DNA of 34,718 nucleotides from Rhodoplanes elegans (GTDB taxonomy: Bacteria > Pseudomonadota > Alphaproteobacteria > Rhizobiales > Xanthobacteraceae): positions 1 to 34,718 of the forward strand of contig NZ_NHSK01000036.1 of the NCBI RefSeq assembly GCF_016653355.1, read 5' to 3'. The notes below the pieces were generated by a model. The model was not told the DNA's origin. It saw only the letters and a list, made by a program, of their open reading frames with translations, and did not search any database. The position numbers and the translations under genes were made by a program. Positions 15,310 to 23,646 of the stretch are shown here, one piece after another. How positions within the stretch are numbered: the first letter of the stretch is position 1; each line of letters starts with the position of its first letter.

Positions 15310-15793
15310 GGAGCGCTCCTGATACGGAGGCGGGCGGGAGAATGCAAGGCCCTGTCCGGGCGAGGGGTTCGGCCATGCGGGTGGCGCGACGGCATGGCCC
15401 GGGGCGGCTGCGATGCAGCCCGCGTCAGGCCACGGTGTCCCCCCTCGCCTCCCCAGGCACGGCTCTGTCGAGCCCCCGTCCCGGCACGTCGCCCCTGCCG
15501 CTTCGAGCCGCCCGGCCGGCGCCGGCGGGCGCCGCAGCCCGGCAGGCCCGCTCCGACGCCCTCCGGCGAGGCTCCGTCCGGCTCGATCGCGCTGTCGGCG
15601 CGCGACCGGAACGGGGCCGGGCGGGGCGCGGCCGGACGGCCCTCGGTCGGTGCTTCGCTGGCAGCGCGCCCTCCACCCATGCGAAGGGTCCGGCCTTACG
15701 GCGGGTGCGCCCCGACGCGACGGTGGACACCGCCGGGGAATTGCGGCACCGCAGATCGGTGTCCCGCCGGCCAGCCCCGAACCCCTGACAGCG
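15310..15793. other. Gap between tRNA-Ser and mobA, no gene seen
   Basis: This 484-bp stretch is very GC-rich and stays open in several frames, including upstream of mobA in its own frame, but no stretch resembles a protein family and no strong ribosome-binding site or hairpin was found. It is chromosomal sequence on the far side of the integration site. Confidence 0.4.
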
Positions 15794-16516
15794 ATGCCGA
15801 TCGCGACCTCGCCCTCCGCCGCGCCGGCGGCCGAACCCGGCTCCGCCGGTCCCGCGCCGGCTCCGGACACGGCCCGGGCGCCCGGCCTCGCCGACCCGAT
15901 CCCGCCGACCCTCGGGCTGGTGCTGGCCGGCGGCCGCGCGCAGCGGCTCGGCGGCGGCGACAAGGGATTCTTGGCGGTCGGCGGACGGCCGATCCTGGCC
16001 CGCGTGATCGCCCGGCTGACGCCCTGCGCCGCCGTGATCCTCAACGCCAATGGCGATCCGGCCCGCTTCGCTGGGCTCGGCCTGACCGTGGTCGCCGACA
16101 CGGTGCCGGGCTTCGCCGGCCCGCTCGCCGGCGTCCTGGCCGGCCTCGACTGGGCGGCGGCGCACCGGGCCGACATCGCCCATGTGGTGACGGCCCCGGC
16201 CGACGCCCCGTTCCTCCCGGCCGATCTGGTCGTGCGCCTGCACGCCGCCGCACGGGCCGCCGGCACGCCGATCGCCTGTGCCGCCTCCGGCGGGCGGCGT
16301 CACCCGGTGGTCGCGCTGTGGCCCGTGGCGCTGCGCGAGGCGCTGCGGCACGCGCTCGTCGACGAAGGCCTGCACAAGGTCGGCGCGATCCTCGATCGCC
16401 ACGGCGCCGCGACGGCGGACTGGCCGGCGGCGCCGGTCGACCCGTTCCTCAACGTCAACACGTCCGCCGACCTGAACGAGGCCGAGCGGCTCGCCGCTGC
16501 GCATCCCAACGCCTGA
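15794..16516 (+). CDS. mobA: Molybdenum cofactor guanylyltransferase MobA
   Basis: From the ATG at 15794 the product has 240 residues. After an Ala/Pro-rich N-terminal extension of about 38 residues, the GTP-binding signature LAGGRAQRLGGGDKGF lies at 44-59, followed by GPLAGVLAGLDWA, APADAPFLP and the C-terminal FLNVNTSADL block. MobA joins GMP from GTP to molybdopterin to make the bis-MGD cofactor in the cytoplasm. Longer starts are possible upstream in frame, but that sequence is not family-like. mobB and moeA are usually adjacent in relatives; here they lie about 3.6 kb downstream on the other strand, beyond a copper-type operon. Confidence 0.92.
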   Translation: MPIATSPSAAPAAEPGSAGPAPAPDTARAPGLADPIPPTLGLVLAGGRAQRLGGGDKGFLAVGGRPILARVIARLTPCAAVILNANGDPARFAGLGLTVVADTVPGFAGPLAGVLAGLDWAAAHRADIAHVVTAPADAPFLPADLVVRLHAAARAAGTPIACAASGGRRHPVVALWPVALREALRHALVDEGLHKVGAILDRHGAATADWPAAPVDPFLNVNTSADLNEAERLAAAHPNA

Positions 16517-16523
16517 ACGGCGA

Positions 16524-16550
16524 CCGGCGGCCGCGTCGCGTAACCGCCGG
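16524..16550 (+). terminator. Weak hairpin after mobA
   Basis: CCGGCGG (16524-16530) and CCGCCGG (16544-16550) form a 7-bp stem with a 13-nt loop starting 8 bp after the mobA stop. No U-tract follows, so termination is uncertain. Confidence 0.3.
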
Positions 16551-16687
16551 CCCGCATTGCCGGCAGGCATCGCGGAGCGCGCCTGTTGCCGTTATGCATC
16601 ATTCCATGTCTTTATAGTTCGTAAACGGCTAGCCCGATTGTCGGGGCGGAGTCGGGCTGTCACGGTCCGGCGCCGAGGAGAGCACCC

Positions 16688-17095
16688 GTGGTCCGTCGTC
16701 TGCGGCACCCTGCCCTGAAGCGCGCGGTCGGCCTTCTGGCCGCCTATGCGCTCGCGCTGCAGATGCTGCTCGCCGGCATGGTCGCGACCGAGATGGCCGC
16801 GGCGGGCGACGGCGCCGCCGCGCTCTGCTTCGGCACGGCCGGCGCAGCCGACACGACCGGCGTCGACGGAGCCGGCACGAGCGCCCCGGCTGGGGCGCCG
16901 CACACCCATCCTCCTTGCGCCGTCTGCGCCTTCGCGAGCCTCGCGCCGCCGCTGCCGGCGATCGCGGCCCTGGCGATCCCGCAGGCCCGGGCGCGATCCG
17001 CGCTCCTCGCGAGGCCCTCCTCGGGCCGCCTGACCGCCCCCCTCCCACACGGTCATCGCATCTCCCGACGAAAGATCCCCCGATGTCACGCCTGA
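16688..17095 (+). CDS. DUF2946-like small Cys/His protein of the copper-type operon
   Basis: The 135-residue product starts at a GTG preceded by GAGGAG. It has one hydrophobic N-terminal segment (about 12-35), then Cys47 and a HTHPPCAVCAF motif at 72-82 with His72, His74, Cys77 and Cys80, the hallmark of DUF2946 proteins. The Cys/His site could bind copper in the periplasm. It overlaps the TonB receptor start by 13 bp, so the genes are co-translated. DUF2946, TonB receptor and YcnI genes occur together in copper-uptake loci of Bradyrhizobium and relatives; the role here is inferred from that grouping. Confidence 0.72.
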   Translation: MVRRLRHPALKRAVGLLAAYALALQMLLAGMVATEMAAAGDGAAALCFGTAGAADTTGVDGAGTSAPAGAPHTHPPCAVCAFASLAPPLPAIAALAIPQARARSALLARPSSGRLTAPLPHGHRISRRKIPRCHA

Positions 17096-19215
17096 TCCGC
17101 GCGCTCTGCGCGGCGTCGGCGGCCGCTGCCGCCTGCTCCCCCGCCTCCACGCTCGCCCAATCCACCGCCCTGCCGCCGCTCGTGGTCGAAGGCAGCTCCG
17201 GACCCGTTGGCCCGGCACCGGCCGCCGGCCCCGCCGGCACGACCGCCCCCGGCACGACCAGCCTCACGGTGCCGACCACGGCCCAGGCCGAGGCGGCGCT
17301 GTCGCGCGTGCCGGGCGCCGTCGAGGTCGTCCCGGACACCGCCTTCAAGACCGGCCCGGCCCGCACCGCCAAGGACATCCTCGACTACGTGCCGGGCGTG
17401 TGGATCGAGCCGAAATGGGGCGACGACTCGCGCCTGTCGATCCGCGGCTCGGGCCTGTCGCGCAACTTCCATCTGCGCGGCGTCCAGCTCTACATGGACG
17501 GCATCCCGATCAACACCTCGGACGGCTACGGCGATTTTCAGGAGATCGACCCGACCGCCTACCGCTACGTCGAGATGTTCAAGGGCGCGAACGGCCTGCG
17601 CTTCGGCGCCAACGCACTCGGCGGCGCGGTGAACTTCGTGGTGCCGACCGGGCGCGACGCCAAGGCGCTCGACACCCGGGTCGATGCCGGCGGCTTCGGC
17701 TTCGTGCGCGGCCAGGCCGCGGTTGGCGGCGCCGCCGGACCGTGGGACGCCTTCGCCACCGTCTCCTCGTCGATGCAGGACGGTTATCGCGAGCACTCGT
17801 GGGGCCATGCCGAGCGGGCGAGCGGCAATGTCGGCTATCGGTTCTCGCCCGACGTCGAGACCCGCCTCTACGTCAACGCCAATTCGGTGCGCCAGCGCAT
17901 CCCGGGCGAGGTGACCAAGGCGCAGGCGCTGTCGTCGCCGCGCACCGCGGCCGTGAACAACCTGACGAACGACTGGCAGCGCAACATCGACACGCTGCGC
18001 CTCGCCAGCCGGACCACGGTGAAACTCGACAGCACCGTGCTCGAGCTCGGCGCCTTCGACGTCGACCGCCATCTGATGCACCCGATCTATCAGTGGCTCG
18101 ACTATCGCTACGAGGACTACGGCGGCTTCGCCCGCGTCGTCGACGAGCGCCTGCTGCTCGGCCATCGCAACCGCTTCACGCTCGGCGCCAACGTGCTCAA
18201 CGGCACGATCACGGCCGATCAGTACGTCAACACGGGTGGGCAGAAGGGCGCGCTCACCTCGTCGCGCATCCAGCGGCCGGAGAACTACACGGCCTACGCC
18301 GAGAACGCCTTCTACGTGGTGCCGACCGTCTCGCTGGTCGCCGGGGCGCAGTATCTCTACGCCGTGCGCGAGCAGGAGGTGCGCTTCTCGACCAACGGCG
18401 ATCTGAACGGCCGCGCGACGTTCAGCGTGTGGAGCCCGAAGGTCGGCGTGCTGTGGGACGTCGCGCCCGACTGGCAGGTGTTTGGCAACGTGTCGCGCAG
18501 CGCCGAGGTGCCGAGCTTCGGCGAGAGCGTCGCGCCCAACGCGATGAACCCGACGCTGCCCAACATCCCGTTCTGGGCGATCCAGCCGCAGCGCGCGACG
18601 ACGTTTGAGATCGGCACTCGCGGACGGCGGCCGGACGTGACCTGGGACGTCGCGCTCTACCGGGCCGAGATCAGCAACGAGCTGATGTGCCTCTATTCGA
18701 GCTTCGGGAGCTGCAACGTCACCAATGCCGACCGCACCGTGCACCAGGGCGTCGAGCTCGGGCTCGGCGTGTCGCTGCTGAAGAACCTCTTCGTGCAGGC
18801 CGGCGAGCCGGACCGGCTGTGGCTGCAGCTCGCCTACACGTACAACGACTTCCGCTTCGACGGCGACGCGAGGTTCGGCGACAACCGGCTGCCGGGTGCG
18901 CCGCCCCACATCGTCAAGGCCGAGCTCCTCTACAAGCATCCGGGCGGATACGCGTTCGGGCCGACGCTCGAATGGGTGCCGCAGGCCTATTTCGTCGACA
19001 GCGCCAACACGCTTTCGACCGACGCCTATCTGCTGTGGGGCCTGAAGGCGGCCTACGATGACGGGACGATCTCGGCCTATGTCGAAGGCCGCAATCTCGG
19101 CGACGTCAGCTATATCTCGTCGGCCAGCATCATCGACCGCGCCACCACGGCATCGGCCCTGTTCAACCCCGGCACCGGCCGCGCCGTCTATGCCGGCCTG
19201 CGCTGGCGCATGTGA
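17083..19215 (+). CDS. TonB-dependent outer membrane receptor, probable copper (or other metal) importer
   Basis: From the ATG at 17083 the product has 710 residues. A signal peptide spans about 1-26 (ending STLAQS). The plug domain includes AKDILDYVPGVWIEP and LSIRGSGLSRNFHLRG, and the rest is a beta-barrel ending with a C-terminal aromatic/Met strand (YAGLRWRM). The closest pattern is the FecA-like class, but the neighbours (DUF2946 and YcnI proteins, both copper-linked) argue for copper. The Pcu copper-acquisition operon of Bradyrhizobium has a similar receptor as I recall it. No TonB box is obvious; LPPLVVEG near residue 30 could serve. Substrate is not shown by the sequence. Confidence 0.85.
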   Translation: MSRLIRALCAASAAAAACSPASTLAQSTALPPLVVEGSSGPVGPAPAAGPAGTTAPGTTSLTVPTTAQAEAALSRVPGAVEVVPDTAFKTGPARTAKDILDYVPGVWIEPKWGDDSRLSIRGSGLSRNFHLRGVQLYMDGIPINTSDGYGDFQEIDPTAYRYVEMFKGANGLRFGANALGGAVNFVVPTGRDAKALDTRVDAGGFGFVRGQAAVGGAAGPWDAFATVSSSMQDGYREHSWGHAERASGNVGYRFSPDVETRLYVNANSVRQRIPGEVTKAQALSSPRTAAVNNLTNDWQRNIDTLRLASRTTVKLDSTVLELGAFDVDRHLMHPIYQWLDYRYEDYGGFARVVDERLLLGHRNRFTLGANVLNGTITADQYVNTGGQKGALTSSRIQRPENYTAYAENAFYVVPTVSLVAGAQYLYAVREQEVRFSTNGDLNGRATFSVWSPKVGVLWDVAPDWQVFGNVSRSAEVPSFGESVAPNAMNPTLPNIPFWAIQPQRATTFEIGTRGRRPDVTWDVALYRAEISNELMCLYSSFGSCNVTNADRTVHQGVELGLGVSLLKNLFVQAGEPDRLWLQLAYTYNDFRFDGDARFGDNRLPGAPPHIVKAELLYKHPGGYAFGPTLEWVPQAYFVDSANTLSTDAYLLWGLKAAYDDGTISAYVEGRNLGDVSYISSASIIDRATTASALFNPGTGRAVYAGLRWRM

Positions 19216-19226
19216 GGAGATTCGTG

Positions 19227-19790
19227 ATGAAGAAGACCTCGATGCAGACGACCGCGTGGCCGGCCTGGGCCGCCCTGGTGGCGGCGAGCCTGATCACGAG
19301 CGCGCCGGCCGCGGCCCATGTCACGCTCGAACGAAGCGAGGCGAGCGCGGGGGCCGGCTACAAGGCAGTGCTGCGCGTGCCGCACGGCTGCGACCGCTCC
19401 GCCACCCTGAAAGTTCGGGTGACGATCCCGGAGGGGCTGATCGCCGTGAAGCCGATGCCGAAGCCGGGCTGGACGCTGGCGGTGGCCAAGGGTCCTTATC
19501 AGAAGGCGTACGACTTCATGCACGGCCTCACCGTGAAGGAAGGCGTGCGCGAGATCGTGTGGACCGGCCGGCTCGCCGACGAGCATTACGACGAGTTCGT
19601 CTTCTCGGGCTTCGTCGCATCGGCCGTCGCGCCCGGCACCACGCTCGCCGTCCCGGTCGTGCAGGAGTGCGAGACCGGCACGGCCGCCTGGACCGAGGTC
19701 GCCGCGCCGGGCCAGGATCCGCACGCCCTCAAGAAGCCCGCGCCGCTCCTGCGCATCGTCGCCCCACCGGAGCATCACCGGCATCATTGA
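19227..19790 (+). CDS. YcnI/DUF1775-family periplasmic copper-binding protein
   Basis: The product has 187 residues and starts at the ATG at 19227 after GAGGAG. The signal peptide ends APAAA at residue 30, and the mature protein would begin with His31 (HVTLE). In YcnI domains this N-terminal histidine is part of the copper site, together with a conserved Glu and Trp; GWTLAV and REIVWTGRL carry Trp residues. The tail EHHRHH adds more histidines. YcnI proteins bind Cu(II). There is no C-terminal membrane anchor of the Gram-positive type, so it should be free in the periplasm. It lies 11 bp after the TonB receptor. No PCu(A)C-type chaperone gene follows. Confidence 0.87.
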   Translation: MKKTSMQTTAWPAWAALVAASLITSAPAAAHVTLERSEASAGAGYKAVLRVPHGCDRSATLKVRVTIPEGLIAVKPMPKPGWTLAVAKGPYQKAYDFMHGLTVKEGVREIVWTGRLADEHYDEFVFSGFVASAVAPGTTLAVPVVQECETGTAAWTEVAAPGQDPHALKKPAPLLRIVAPPEHHRHH

Positions 19791-19904
19791 GGGCTGCGGT
19801 CATTCCGGAAGCCGCGCAGCGGCTGTCCGGAATCCATACGCCTGGCGCTTCGTGGTGACGAAATACAGGGGTGATACCAGCGGCCTCCGACTCTGGCTTT
19901 CCCC

Positions 19905-20008
19905 GTCACCCTGAGGTGCTCGGGCGAAGCCCGAGCCTCGAAGGGCGACGGCCACGGTGGGGGGCGCATCCTTCGAGGCCCGGCTTCGCCGGGCACCTCA
20001 GGATGACG
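19905..20008. repeat. Rhizobiales-type inverted intergenic repeat (REP-like)
   Basis: The outer arms GTCACCCTGAGGTGC (19905-19919) and GCACCTCAGGATGAC (19994-20008) are inverted copies with one mismatch. Inside are two tight hairpins, GCTCGGG/CCCGAGC at 19918-19936 and GCCCGG/CCGGGC at 19978-19994, bordered by the inverted pair CCTCGAAGG and CCTTCGAGG. This layout matches a repeat found many times between genes in Hyphomicrobiales genomes. It separates the convergent ycnI and moeA genes. Nothing else is seen in 19791-20080. Confidence 0.75.
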
Positions 20009-20080
20009 GTTCGAGGTTCAGGGCCGCTGGTTATATTGCGGGTCCCGGGCTCGGCGCGTCGCGCCGCATCGGAGACGACT

Positions 20081-21352
20081 CTACCCCGTGATCTCCGCAT
20101 AGGAGACGAAGCCGACCGTGTCGCCGGGCTTCACCTCCGTCACGTCGTCGCCGATCTCGATCAGGCCATCCGTCTCGGTCAGCGACGTGATGGCGCCGGC
20201 GCCCTCCAGGCGATAGACGACGGCCTCCGGCGCGCCGTCGGCGCCGGGGCGCAGCGAGCCGCGCAGATATTCGCGCCGGCCCGGCCGCTTGCGATGCGCG
20301 AAGCCGGCCCGCACCGGCAGCACCATGGGCTGGCGCGGTGTCGCACCGGCGAGCCGCAGCAGCAGCGGCCGCACCACACGCACGAAGGTGACGAAGGCCG
20401 CCGCCGGATTGCCCGGCAGTCCCACGAAGGCGGCGCGCGCGTCGTCCTCCCCCGCCAACACGCCCATCGCCACCGGCTTGCCCGGCTTGATGGCGACGCG
20501 CCAGAAGTCCAGCCGCCCGACCCGCTCCACCGCGGTGCGGACGTGATCGGCCTCGCCGGTCGACACGCCGCCCGACGTGATCACGAGGTCGTGGCCGGCG
20601 GCGGCGCGGCGCAGCGCGTCGCCGAGCGCGTCGGCATCGTCGCCCAGAATGCCGAGATCCGTCACGGTCGCCCCGAGCGCCTCGATGAGCGCGAGCAGCA
20701 GATAGCGATTCGCGTCGTAGATGCCGCTCGGCGGCAGCGCCGTGCCGGGCTCGACGATCTCGTCGCCGGTCGAGAACAGCGCGACCGAGACGCGCCGGCG
20801 CACCGGCAGCGCCGTGAGGCCCTGTGCGGCGGCGAGCGCGATGTCGGCGGCGGCGAGCCGCCGTCCGGCCGGCAGCATCGGCCCGCCGACCGCGATGTCC
20901 TCGCCGGCACGGCGACGGTTGTCGCCCGGCTTCAGCCCGGCCGGCACGACGAGAGTCTCGCCGTCGAGCCGGGCGTCCTCCTGCATCAGCACCGTGTCGG
21001 CGCCGGCCGGCATCGGCGCGCCAGTGAAAATGCGCACCGCCTCGCCGGCCGCCAGCGGACGCGCCGCGACGCGCCCCGCCGTGACGCGGTCGACCACCGC
21101 GAGCCGGGTCTCGCCGTCTGCCGCGAGGTCGGCGTGGCGGAGCGCGTAGCCGTCGACGGCCGAGTTGTCGAAGGGCGGCAGGTCGCGCAGCGCGGCGACG
21201 TCGTGGGCGAGCACGCGGCCGCGTGCGGCCCGCAGCGCCACCGGCTCGAACCCGCCGACCGGAGCGACGCGCGCGACGATCAGCGGCTCCAGATCGTCGA
21301 GACGCAGTACCGGCGCGTCGATCGAGAAGGAGTCGTCGCCGAGCTTCGCCAT
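20081..21352 (-). CDS. moeA: Molybdopterin molybdenumtransferase MoeA
   Basis: The product has 423 residues. Family blocks in order are LPPFDNSAVDGYA at 58-70, IFTGAPMPAGADTV at 108-121, FSTGDE at 193-198, ITSGGVSTGEADHV at 258-271 and GLPGNPAAAFVTF from 311. MoeA inserts molybdate into adenylylated molybdopterin. Length is typical. The ATG at 21352 shares one base with the mobB stop (TGATG), so the two are co-translated. It converges with ycnI across a repeat element. Confidence 0.95.
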   Translation of the reverse strand: MAKLGDDSFSIDAPVLRLDDLEPLIVARVAPVGGFEPVALRAARGRVLAHDVAALRDLPPFDNSAVDGYALRHADLAADGETRLAVVDRVTAGRVAARPLAAGEAVRIFTGAPMPAGADTVLMQEDARLDGETLVVPAGLKPGDNRRRAGEDIAVGGPMLPAGRRLAAADIALAAAQGLTALPVRRRVSVALFSTGDEIVEPGTALPPSGIYDANRYLLLALIEALGATVTDLGILGDDADALGDALRRAAAGHDLVITSGGVSTGEADHVRTAVERVGRLDFWRVAIKPGKPVAMGVLAGEDDARAAFVGLPGNPAAAFVTFVRVVRPLLLRLAGATPRQPMVLPVRAGFAHRKRPGRREYLRGSLRPGADGAPEAVVYRLEGAGAITSLTETDGLIEIGDDVTEVKPGDTVGFVSYAEITG

Positions 21353-21936
21353 CAGGCCGCTCCCGCCGCGGCCGCCGCGGCGCGGCCGCGCGCGATCGCC
21401 TCGTCGAGCGGGATCGCCCGGTCGACCAGGACATCGACGATCGCCTGGACGTCGTCGAGCGGAAGCACCGTGATGGCCGCCTCCGCGACGGTCGCGTCGG
21501 CGACCTCGCCGTCGGAGGCGATCGCGACGATGTCGGCGTCGCCCGGGAACAGATAGGGCTTGCCGACCACCCCGCGATGCACCTCGAGCTTGGGATGCGG
21601 CTCGCGCTTGAAGCCCTCGACCAGCACCAGATCGACCGGCGACAGCCGCGTCAGCAGCGCGTGCAGCTCCGGCTCGGGCGCGCCACGCAGCTCCTGCATC
21701 AGGGCGACGCGCAGCGGCGAGGAGACGAGCACCTCGGTCGCCCCGGCGACCCGGTGGGCATAGGAGTCCTTGCCGGGATGGTCGACGTCGAAGCCGTGAT
21801 GGGCGTGCTTGACGGTCGACACCGACAGGCCGCGGCCGATCAGCCGCGGGATGATGCGCTTGATGAGCGTCGTCTTGCCGGCCCCGCTCCACCCGGTGAT
21901 CCCGATCACCCGCACGTCGATCCCCCGCTCTCGCAT
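21352..21936 (-). CDS. mobB: Molybdopterin-guanine dinucleotide biosynthesis adaptor MobB
   Basis: The product has 194 residues. A P-loop GWSGAGKTT lies at 15-23, followed by VKHAHHGFDVDHPGKDS and LVLVEGFK, the MobB signature. It binds GTP and assists MobA in guanine dinucleotide cofactor synthesis. An Ala-rich C-terminus (AAAAAGAA) follows. Divergent from tusA, which begins 115 bp away. Confidence 0.93.
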   Translation of the reverse strand: MRERGIDVRVIGITGWSGAGKTTLIKRIIPRLIGRGLSVSTVKHAHHGFDVDHPGKDSYAHRVAGATEVLVSSPLRVALMQELRGAPEPELHALLTRLSPVDLVLVEGFKREPHPKLEVHRGVVGKPYLFPGDADIVAIASDGEVADATVAEAAITVLPLDDVQAIVDVLVDRAIPLDEAIARGRAAAAAAGAA

Positions 21937-22050
21937 CGCGACGGTTCGTCTTAGCGGGAAATGGCGGCCGAATCCAAGCGGCCCGCGCCGCACGGGCCCT
22001 GCGTGGTTCTGCGGCTTGACGGCGACGGTGCCGGTCGCGACAACCGCGCC

Positions 22051-22269
22051 ATGGACAGGCTCGATCTGCGCGGGCTCAAGTGCCCGCTCCCGGCGCTGAA
22101 GACCAAGAAGGCCCTCGCCGGCCTGGCGGCGGGCAGCGTCGTCGAGATCGCCTGCACGGACCCGATGGCGGCGATCGACATTCCGCATCTCGTCGCCGAG
22201 AGCGGCGACGCGCTGGAGGCGAGCGATCGCGCCGGCGACGTGCTGACCTTCCGCATCCGCAAGCGGTGA
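22051..22269 (+). CDS. TusA-family sulfur carrier protein
   Basis: From the ATG at 22051 the product has 72 residues. LDLRGLKCPLPALKTKKAL at 4-22 contains the CPxP motif with the sulfur-carrying Cys11, and the rest has the alpha/beta length of TusA. TusA-like proteins pass persulfide sulfur to tRNA thiolation or cofactor synthesis. An upstream in-frame start (21961) would add 30 residues with no family match. Its place beside molybdenum-cofactor genes agrees with sulfur delivery to that pathway, but this is inference. Confidence 0.88.
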   Translation: MDRLDLRGLKCPLPALKTKKALAGLAAGSVVEIACTDPMAAIDIPHLVAESGDALEASDRAGDVLTFRIRKR

Positions 22270-22310
22270 CGGGGCGCGACGGCCGGTGCCCGGCGGCGGA
22301 GCGAGCCCGA

Positions 22311-22337
22311 AAGAAAACGGCCGGCGAGGCCGGCCGT
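22311..22337 (-). terminator. Rho-independent terminator of the DUF3309 gene
   Basis: ACGGCCGGC (22317-22325) and GCCGGCCGT (22329-22337) make a 9-bp stem with a 3-nt loop. On the minus strand it is followed by TTTCTT, starting 35 bp after the DUF3309 stop. Confidence 0.75.
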
Positions 22338-22371
22338 CACGTCGTTCGATCGTGGCTCGGGAGCGATCTGA

Positions 22372-22527
22372 TCAGATCCGGCCCATCAACGCCAGGATCA
22401 GGACGATGACCAGCACGACGCCGACGATGCCGCCCGGGCCGTAGCCCCAGCTCCGGCTGTAGCCCCAGTTCGGCAGCGCGCCGATCAGGATCAGAATCAG
22501 GATGACGATCAGAATGGTCGACAACAT
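22372..22527 (-). CDS. DUF3309-family small membrane protein
   Basis: This 51-residue protein starts MLSTILIVILILILIGALPN and has a middle WGYSRSWGYGPGG and a second hydrophobic segment VGVVLVIVLILALMG. Two transmembrane stretches around a Trp/Gly/Tyr-rich turn are the DUF3309 pattern, common in Alphaproteobacteria and often stress-induced. Function is unknown. GAGG-like sequence precedes the ATG at 22527. A candidate EcfG -35 box (GGAAC) lies at 22590-22586, but its -10 is poor. It ends before a good terminator. Confidence 0.85.
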   Translation of the reverse strand: MLSTILIVILILILIGALPNWGYSRSWGYGPGGIVGVVLVIVLILALMGRI

Positions 22528-22613
22528 GAGCGGCCTCCACGCACCTTCGTTGAGATCGTCGGGTCAATCCGGCGCCGTGACGAATGTTCCGGACGCGACG
22601 GCACCGGCCCCGA

Positions 22614-23042
22614 TCAGCGCCGATCGACGCCGCGGCTGAGCACGAGGCCGACCACGAAGGCGCCGACAAGGCCCAGCGAGAGCATGCGGCGGCCGCCGAG
22701 CGAGCGGCCGAGCGCGAGGCCCGTGGTGACGAGCCGCGGATCCATCCACCACGGCGGGACGGAGGACGCCACCGACTGGGCGATGATCGCCTCGCGGCGC
22801 GCCGCCCGGCGGCGCACCACGGCGAGCCCGCTCGCACCGATCAGCGCGACCAGGAGAAAGACGCCGGCGAAGCCGAGGCTCGTCGCGATGGCGCCGAACT
22901 CCTCCTGGGCCCGGATGAACACCGCGGCGCCGAGGAACACGAGCGCGCCGAACGACGCGAGGCCGGCGATCGCGGCCCACACGCCGCTCTTCACGAGCGT
23001 GTCGAGCCGCGCCTGCCAGCGGAGGGCGATGCCTTCGAACAC
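22614..23042 (-). CDS. YqjE/holin-like small membrane protein
   Basis: The product has 142 residues with membrane segments at about 22-43, 53-77 and 118-138. A basic cytoplasmic loop VRRRAARREA and an amphipathic start (ALRWQARLDTL) are visible. It directly follows the DUF883 gene by 14 bp, the same order as yqjD-yqjE in enterobacteria. Its role is unknown; membrane-associated stress function is inferred from the neighbour. Confidence 0.65.
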   Translation of the reverse strand: MFEGIALRWQARLDTLVKSGVWAAIAGLASFGALVFLGAAVFIRAQEEFGAIATSLGFAGVFLLVALIGASGLAVVRRRAARREAIIAQSVASSVPPWWMDPRLVTTGLALGRSLGGRRMLSLGLVGAFVVGLVLSRGVDRR

Positions 23043-23056
23043 GGACCCGACCCCGA

Positions 23057-23395
23057 TCAGCGCCGCCAGAGGGCGCCGAACAGGAATCCGAGCCCGAGCG
23101 CGAGAGCGAGCGTCGAGAACGGCCGCGCCTTCACGTTGTCCTCGAGCGTCGAGCCGACCGTGTCGGCGAACTCGGTGACGGCGTCGCGGCTGCGCTCGCC
23201 GGCTTCGTAGACGGCGCCGCCGACATTGTCGCGGACGCGGCGGAAGCGGTCGCGCACCCCGCCGAACGCATCCTCGCTCGACGCGGCGAGCGCGTCGGAG
23301 AGCTGGCCGGCGAGGCGCGCGACGTCGTCCTTCAGGCTCTGCATGTCCTTGCGGAGATCGTCGGCGGTGTTGGTGGGTCCGTTCACGGTGGCCAT
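23057..23395 (-). CDS. DUF883 (ElaB/YqjD-like) membrane-anchored protein
   Basis: The product has 112 residues: a long amphipathic helix from about 12-88 (DDLRKDMQSLKDDVARLAG and ending TLEDNVKARP) followed by one C-terminal membrane segment LALALGLGFLFGALWRR. This is the ElaB/YqjD/YgaM pattern. These proteins are tail-anchored, induced in stress or stationary phase, and can tether ribosomes to the membrane in E. coli. A near-consensus EcfG promoter lies upstream, and the gene is divergent from a 27-residue stress-type peptide gene. Confidence 0.85.
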   Translation of the reverse strand: MATVNGPTNTADDLRKDMQSLKDDVARLAGQLSDALAASSEDAFGGVRDRFRRVRDNVGGAVYEAGERSRDAVTEFADTVGSTLEDNVKARPFSTLALALGLGFLFGALWRR

Positions 23396-23470
23396 GGGGG
23401 TGCTCCGATTGTCACGAGTGGCGATCCGATCGTCCGGATCGGGTGCGCGCAGACCGCGCGTCGGATCGGT

Positions 23471-23495
23471 AACGCGGTGACACCGGAAAAGTTCG
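23471..23495 (-). promoter_or_regulatory. Candidate EcfG general-stress promoter for the DUF883 gene
   Basis: On the minus strand CGAAC (23495-23491), 16 nt and CGTT (23474-23471) match the alphaproteobacterial stress consensus GGAAC-N16/17-CGTT with one mismatch. It lies about 75 nt before the DUF883 start. Confidence 0.5.
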
Positions 23496-23589
23496 TGGCG
23501 ATGCCGGATCGCGAGCACGTGATCACGAGCCGTCCGGCGATCGGAGCGCGGCGCGCGGCGCGACGAATGTCGTCCAGGGAACGTGGAAT

Positions 23590-23614
23590 GGAACCCGCGC
23601 GATACCGCAGCGTT
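23590..23614 (+). promoter_or_regulatory. EcfG general-stress promoter for the 27-residue peptide gene
   Basis: GGAAC (23590-23594), 16 nt and CGTT (23611-23614) match the EcfG consensus exactly. The start codon of the small gene is 33 nt downstream. Confidence 0.72.
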
Positions 23615-23646
23615 TCCGGAGCAGACACAACGCTGAGGAGGCTCGA

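Noticed and set aside
15310-15793. N-terminally extended mobA starting at 15413
   Set aside because: The extra 127 codons are Arg/Pro-rich and unlike MobA; the ATG at 15794 gives a normal-length protein.
16517-16687. Cobalamin or other riboswitch before the TonB receptor operon
   Set aside because: No B12-box or comparable conserved block; the gap is short and the operon starts with a DUF2946 gene.
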